NCBI GenBank assembly: GCA_023398375.1
Contig: JAEWSH010000042.1
Coordinates: 1 to 64,000, forward strand
Length of the DNA: 64,000 nt
Source: Bacillota bacterium
Lineage (GTDB): Bacteria > Bacillota > Clostridia > Lachnospirales > Lachnospiraceae
Reading direction: 5' to 3'
Within the stretch, counting starts at the first letter, position 1. Every line of letters starts with the position of its first letter. Position numbers and translations under genes: made by a program. Of the stretch, positions 59,996 through 64,000 are shown one piece after another. The notes beneath the pieces were generated by a model. It had not been told where the DNA came from, did not search any database, and saw only the letters and a program-made list of their open reading frames with translations.

Positions 59996-60227
59996 AGCCG
60001 AAATCACTGTTAAGGATGACGGTGCCAGTATTCATCCAGATGATATACATTATGTTTTTAAACGGTTTTATAGAAGTAGACATTCAAAGAATAAACAGGG
60101 CATCGGCATAGGACTTGCACTGGCAAAAAACATCGTTGAACAACACGGTGGTACGATGACTGTCCAAAGCGAATTTGGAACCGGAACCGCATTTCATTTG
60201 GTATTCCCTAAGCTTTCAAAACTGTAA
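59994..60227 (+). pseudogene. Histidine kinase C-terminal fragment
   Basis: The frame has no start of its own and overlaps the end of ilvN. It encodes the kinase ATP-binding domain end: VKDDGASIHPDDIHYVFKRF, then KNKQGIGIGLALAKNIVEQHG and GTGTAFHLVFPK (G1, F and G2 boxes). The H-box and N-box are missing. The remnant precedes the ABC transporter, as a BceS-like kinase normally does, so ilvBN probably replaced the first two-thirds of that gene. Confidence 0.85.
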
Positions 60228-60257
60228 GATTAAATTCACTTCAAAGTAAGGTGGGGT

Positions 60258-60266
60258 TGCTATAAT
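60258..60266 (+). promoter_or_regulatory. Extended -10 promoter of the ABC transporter
   Basis: TGCTATAAT (60258-60266) is an extended -10 element with no good -35 box. It lies 30 bases upstream of the TTG start. Confidence 0.55.
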
Positions 60267-60295
60267 TACAGCAAAGGAAAGGTGAGGTATGAATA

Positions 60296-60979
60296 TTGAA
60301 TATATTAACAATTCAGAAGTTATGCAAAACTTACGGAAAGGGAGATATAAAAGTAGAAGCTCTAAAAGAGGTATCCTTCTCCGTATCAAAAGGTGAGTTT
60401 ATTTCCATCATCGGACCGTCAGGTTCGGGAAAAAGTACATTGCTCAATATAATCGGAGCACTTGATATTCCGACGTCTGGAAAAGTAATAATTGACAACA
60501 GAGACGTCTTTACAATGAAAGAAGAGGAGCTTTCGGTATTTCGAAGGCGTAACATAGGCTTTATTTTTCAGGCATTTAATTTGGTTCCAGAATTAAACGT
60601 TGAAGAGAATATCGAACTGCCTATACTTCTGGACCATCAAAAGCCAGACAAAAAGTATATAAATGAATTGCTGGATATCTTAGGACTGATGGAGAGAAGG
60701 CATCATCTGCCAAGTCAGTTGTCCGGTGGACAGCAGCAGCGGGTAGCTATTGGCAGAGCACTTGCAAGTAAACCGGCAATCATACTGGCAGATGAACCTA
60801 CCGGCAATCTTGACACTAAAAACAGTAGGGAAGTTATGAATTTGCTTAAGCTTTCAGTAGAACAGTATAGACAGACTCTGATTATGATTACGCATAATCA
60901 GGATTACACATCATTTGCAGACCGAGTACTTAGTGTAGAAGATGGAATAGTCAAGGAACTCGGAGGTGGCGCAAGATGA
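60296..60979 (+). CDS. ABC transporter ATP-binding protein (MacB/Bce type)
   Basis: Walker A (GPSGSGKSTLLN), Q-loop (IFQAFNLVPELNVEENIELP), signature (LSGGQQQRVAIGRALA) and Walker B (IILADEPTGNLD) identify it as an LolD/BceA-like ATPase. It starts at TTG 60296 with GAGG eight bases upstream and overlaps the permease gene by four bases. It pairs with the FtsX-domain permease in antimicrobial-peptide export or sensing. Confidence 0.95.
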   Translation: MNILTIQKLCKTYGKGDIKVEALKEVSFSVSKGEFISIIGPSGSGKSTLLNIIGALDIPTSGKVIIDNRDVFTMKEEELSVFRRRNIGFIFQAFNLVPELNVEENIELPILLDHQKPDKKYINELLDILGLMERRHHLPSQLSGGQQQRVAIGRALASKPAIILADEPTGNLDTKNSREVMNLLKLSVEQYRQTLIMITHNQDYTSFADRVLSVEDGIVKELGGGAR

Positions 60980-63369
60980 ATAACTATCTTAAAATCGCAT
61001 CTAAATATCTGTCCGGACATAAAAAGAAAACAAGACTCACACTATTAAGTGTAATATTGGCGGTAGCTCTTGTTGTTGGAATTTTTTCCATGTTGGATTC
61101 ATTGGTAAAGTTCGAAAGATTGCAGGTATTAAAGAAAGAGGGCAATTATCATATTTTAATTCGCAATCCATCTCAGAGCGAGATTAGTTCTATTGAAAGT
61201 CGAATAGATGTCGAAAATTCCGGCATGCTTATTGATTTTGGCAAGGGTACAATGAATAATTCAGAATGTCAGTTTGGAAGTATTGACTCAAATTTTGCCG
61301 GAAACATGAATTTTGTACTTTCTAAAGGCCGCTTCCCGATGAAAGATAGTGAGATTGTGCTTGAAAAATGGTACATGGATAAAGCAGCTCTGCAAATTGG
61401 AGATACCATAATTTTAACTTTTTCAGACGGAACAAGCGGCAGTTATCTGATTAGTGGTATTATCGATGACTGGGGCGTTACGAAGGCTGCAGCTATTCCT
61501 TTTGTTTTTTTATTTGAAGATACGGTCAAAGGACGGGCTGCTGTAAATAGTCAATACTTTATTCTGTTTAAAAACAGTGTCAATATTCAGAATGCCAAGA
61601 ATGAAATTGTATCAGCTTTAAATATCCCGGATGATAGGATCGGATACAATGAAGGTCTTCTGGCACTCATGCTGCAGACGAAAAACAACAGGGCTATTAA
61701 TATATATGCGATAGGTGTTATTTTATTTGGTCTTGTACTCATAACTGCGGTTATTATGATATATAATACTTTTAATATATCCGTTATGGACAGAGTGCGG
61801 CAATTTGGATTATTACGATGTATCGGAGCCTCAAAAAAGCAAATAAAAAGAATTGTAAGGAGAGAAAGCTTTTTAATATCGTTTAAAGCAATTCCGATAG
61901 GAGTTCTTATAGGTATTCTTATGTCCTTTGCCGGTTCTGCAGTTTTAAAATATTTTAATCCGGATATCTATGGTGATATTTCAATTTTTGATTTAAGTCT
62001 CGTAGGGATAACAGCCGGAGTGTTAATCGGAATTATGACAGTTTTTTTTGCATCGCTGATACCCGCTCAAAAAGCAGCAAAGGTATCACCAGTAAATGCT
62101 ATCACAGGGAACAATGATATAAAAATATCCAAAAGAAATAAACGTGGATTTCTTATGAAATTCTTACATGCTGAAACAGCAATTGGAATAAATAATGCTA
62201 TAAGCAAAAAAGGCACACTGATTTTAATGTCATGCTCTATTGCTGTCAGTATCATTTTATTTTTCGGATTTAATATTCTTGTGACCCCGGCATTTTTAGG
62301 TGTTAATACTACAAAATCGTATTCAGCTGATATTTCACTGTCATCGGATACCGGTATTAGCAATGAACTTTTTCATAATCTATATAATATGGAAGGGGCT
62401 GAAAAAGTATTCGGCAGAATGAGCAGCCTGATTAAAACAACATTTGACGCTTCCAGAATTTCGGATAGGTATAAAGAAAGCATCGGAGTACTTGAAATAA
62501 CAGACAATAATTTATTAAATGCACCTGAGAATTCATGGATTGTTTCCTATGATGAAACCCAGCTGAAATGGGCGGAAAATTACCTGTCAGAAGGAAGTTG
62601 CGATGAAGACACTCTCAACAAGCAAAATGGAGTTATAGCGGTCAGAAAAATATACAGAAATGATGAACTGATTGAAACTACGAATTTTGAACTAGGGGAT
62701 AAAATATATATGAAAACCGATTCTGGAACCCAGGAATTCACGGTTAAGGGTATCATGGATTCCATCCCTTACTCAACTGATAAGATTACAATGACAACAT
62801 TCATTACAACCGAAAAACTCTTCAGGAAAGTCTCAAATGATATTTTATATAAAATGGTTGATATCCAGTTGAATCATAGAGAACAGGAGAAGACAGTAAG
62901 CCAAATAAAAAGAATGATTGATGGTACGATAACGTTTCATGATAAGCGCCAGCTTAATACTGAGGCAAACAATGCCTTTATGACAGTGGCAGTTTTCATA
63001 TACGGGTTTTTAGGTGTGATTGCGCTGATCAGTGTATTGAATATAATAAATACCATGAATACAAGTGTCGCATCTAGGACGAAATACCTGGGAACTATGA
63101 GGGCGGTCGGCATGTCTGGTAAACAGCTAAATAAGATGGTCTTAGTTGAGGCAGTCACATACAGCTTAACAGGGTGTATTGCAGGATGCACACTTGGAGT
63201 TCTTCTTCAAAGAAAACTTCTTTGTATGCTTGGAGGTAACTGGAGATTTCCTGTATTTCAGGTTATATTGACATTTGGAATTTGTATAATTGCAGCGGCG
63301 TTCTCCGTCATAGGTTCACTCAAAAGAATTAAGACTAAGGGGATATGTGAAATCATTGCATCGTTATAG
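60976..63369 (+). CDS. FtsX-like ABC transporter permease (797 residues)
   Basis: There is an N-terminal helix, an extracytoplasmic domain (~45-235), a first FtsX block of three helices (AIGVILFGLVLITAVIMIYN to about residue 370), a second external domain (~430-665) and a second FtsX block (VAVFIYGFLGVIALISVLNI). Two FtsX domains in one chain are typical of MacB/LolC-like and bacitracin-type permeases. With the neighbouring ATPase and the kinase fragment, it is a peptide-antibiotic detoxifier/sensor by context. Substrate unknown. Confidence 0.92.
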   Translation: MNNYLKIASKYLSGHKKKTRLTLLSVILAVALVVGIFSMLDSLVKFERLQVLKKEGNYHILIRNPSQSEISSIESRIDVENSGMLIDFGKGTMNNSECQFGSIDSNFAGNMNFVLSKGRFPMKDSEIVLEKWYMDKAALQIGDTIILTFSDGTSGSYLISGIIDDWGVTKAAAIPFVFLFEDTVKGRAAVNSQYFILFKNSVNIQNAKNEIVSALNIPDDRIGYNEGLLALMLQTKNNRAINIYAIGVILFGLVLITAVIMIYNTFNISVMDRVRQFGLLRCIGASKKQIKRIVRRESFLISFKAIPIGVLIGILMSFAGSAVLKYFNPDIYGDISIFDLSLVGITAGVLIGIMTVFFASLIPAQKAAKVSPVNAITGNNDIKISKRNKRGFLMKFLHAETAIGINNAISKKGTLILMSCSIAVSIILFFGFNILVTPAFLGVNTTKSYSADISLSSDTGISNELFHNLYNMEGAEKVFGRMSSLIKTTFDASRISDRYKESIGVLEITDNNLLNAPENSWIVSYDETQLKWAENYLSEGSCDEDTLNKQNGVIAVRKIYRNDELIETTNFELGDKIYMKTDSGTQEFTVKGIMDSIPYSTDKITMTTFITTEKLFRKVSNDILYKMVDIQLNHREQEKTVSQIKRMIDGTITFHDKRQLNTEANNAFMTVAVFIYGFLGVIALISVLNIINTMNTSVASRTKYLGTMRAVGMSGKQLNKMVLVEAVTYSLTGCIAGCTLGVLLQRKLLCMLGGNWRFPVFQVILTFGICIIAAAFSVIGSLKRIKTKGICEIIASL

Positions 63370-63403
63370 TTGTGAATTGAAGTGAAATAATAATTCTTAA
63401 AAG

Positions 63404-63445
63404 AAGACTGCTTGTTTTCATTGTGTTTTGAAGGCAAACAGTCTT
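63404..63445 (+). terminator. Terminator after the ABC transporter operon
   Basis: AAGACTG (63404-63410) and CAGTCTT (63439-63445) with further inner pairing form a hairpin 35 bases after the permease stop codon. Confidence 0.6.
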
Positions 63446-63531
63446 ACATTATTTTGTCACCAAATGAATTTTCAGACGTGTATATAGTGAACAGATAAAG
63501 GCGCCGTATCTGTGTTAGGAGGTGAGATTGA

Positions 63532-64000
63532 TTGGCAGAAAACAATAACAGAAAAGAACTGGAAAGAGCACTGAATGAATTTGGTGATCTCATTTACCGC
63601 ACAAGTTTTATCATATTAGGGAATCAACAGGATGCGGAAGATGTTTTGCAGGATACATTTATCAGATATATGGAAAAATCACCTGTATTTAAAGACTATG
63701 AGCATCAAAAGGCATGGCTGCTTAAAGTTTCACACAATTTGTGCAAAGATTTATTACGTTTCAAAAAAAGGCATACATATGTAAATATTGATGAGGTGGA
63801 AAAATCGGGTTCTTTGTCTATTGGAAATGAGGTAATAAAATATTTTATTTCGTTGCCGCCTAAATATAAAATCACCTTGATTCTATTCTATGTGGAAGGT
63901 TTTCAGGTCAGTGAGATTTCTAAAATCATCAATATATCAGAATCTGCTGTAAAGAAAAGATTGCAGAGGGGCAGAAACTTAATAAAAGTTCAATTGGAGG
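63532..64000 (+). CDS. RNA polymerase sigma-70 family (ECF-like) factor, cut by the window end
   Basis: The gene starts at TTG 63532, ten bases after GGAGG. It shows sigma region 2 (LGNQQDAEDVLQDTFIRYME) and region 4 (SLPPKYKITLILFYVEGFQV, SEISKIINISESAVKKRLQR). It is truncated by the right edge after about 156 residues. Anti-sigma or target genes would lie beyond the window. Confidence 0.9.
   Translation, partial: MAENNNRKELERALNEFGDLIYRTSFIILGNQQDAEDVLQDTFIRYMEKSPVFKDYEHQKAWLLKVSHNLCKDLLRFKKRHTYVNIDEVEKSGSLSIGNEVIKYFISLPPKYKITLILFYVEGFQVSEISKIINISESAVKKRLQRGRNLIKVQLE

Noticed and set aside
1..64000. CRISPR array, tRNA, rRNA, transposase or integrase
   Set aside because: No regular spaced repeats, tRNA-like cloverleaf, rRNA sequence or recombinase motif was found by reading both strands.

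Overview
The window looks like an accessory, regulator-dense stretch of a low-GC, spore-forming, anaerobic Firmicute, most likely a Lachnospiraceae / Clostridium cluster XIVa relative. This rests on strong Shine-Dalgarno sites, frequent TTG and GTG starts, AT-rich intergenic DNA with textbook TTGACA / TATAAT-type promoters, and gene families typical of that group (LytTR-DUF3021, DUF2089/YvlD-like, LysM-GH18, clostridial IlvB with a Cys-containing insert, SEC-C methionine aminopeptidase). The genus is inference. I saw no rRNA, tRNA, CRISPR array, transposase or replication origin.

Layout: 0-5 kb holds drug-efflux and regulator units (YhgE-like permease, autoregulated MarR, truncated MATE gene, divergent TetR / 14-TM MFS pump). 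5-7.5 kb holds an AzlCD exporter with a MocR regulator. 7.7-11.5 kb holds an acetyltransferase, AraC-like HTH plus methionine aminopeptidase, a WYL regulator, a broken VOC gene and a TIGR04076 protein. 11.7-16.5 kb holds an XRE-cupin regulator divergent from an amidohydrolase / CapA / serine hydrolase operon. 16.5-20.8 kb holds a lipoprotein, a nested hairpin element, an unknown 181-residue protein, AraC plus VOC, and a GC-richer insert (deleted PhnB-like gene plus DUF2200). 21-23.5 kb has a CYP152-type peroxygenase and a family-2 glycosyltransferase. 23.8-32.3 kb has a double-MerR regulator, M28 peptidase, two lipoproteins (one a GH3 glucosidase), a HAD protein, AraC and a C45-type acyltransferase/peptidase.

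32.4-37.9 kb has LytTR/DUF3021, then AraC-GyrI, a short UvrA paralogue and a serine hydrolase. 38-42.2 kb has a sugar dehydrogenase-like propeller, then a MocR regulator divergent from an EamA exporter overlapping a free-standing B3/B4 domain gene. 42.2-45.8 kb has a TetR/membrane-protein pair and a DUF2089/SHOCT-like/YvlD-like envelope operon. 46-51.3 kb has two very small genes, a DNRLRE surface protein, a LacI/HAD operon with a 44-bp perfect palindrome, and a LysM-GH18 protein that has lost its catalytic acids. 51.4-57 kb has TetR/Acg-like nitroreductase, a DinB-like protein, LysR convergent with a toroid-fold protein, and MarR/flavodoxin. 57-64 kb has a TetR gene and an acetolactate synthase operon carrying the same operator, inserted beside the tail of a histidine kinase, followed by an ABC transporter and the start of a sigma factor gene.

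Overall the region is a patchwork of small units, each a transcription factor with one to three enzymes or pumps. About twenty regulators occur in 64 kb, several with operators visible by eye. At least six gene remnants (MATE, VOC, PhnB-like, FMN-binding, histidine kinase and a membrane-protein tail) mark past deletions and insertions without any transposase. The most promising uncharacterised units are the EamA / B3-B4 / MocR group, the AraC-GyrI / UvrA-paralogue / serine hydrolase group, and the XRE-cupin / amidohydrolase / CapA / serine hydrolase operon.
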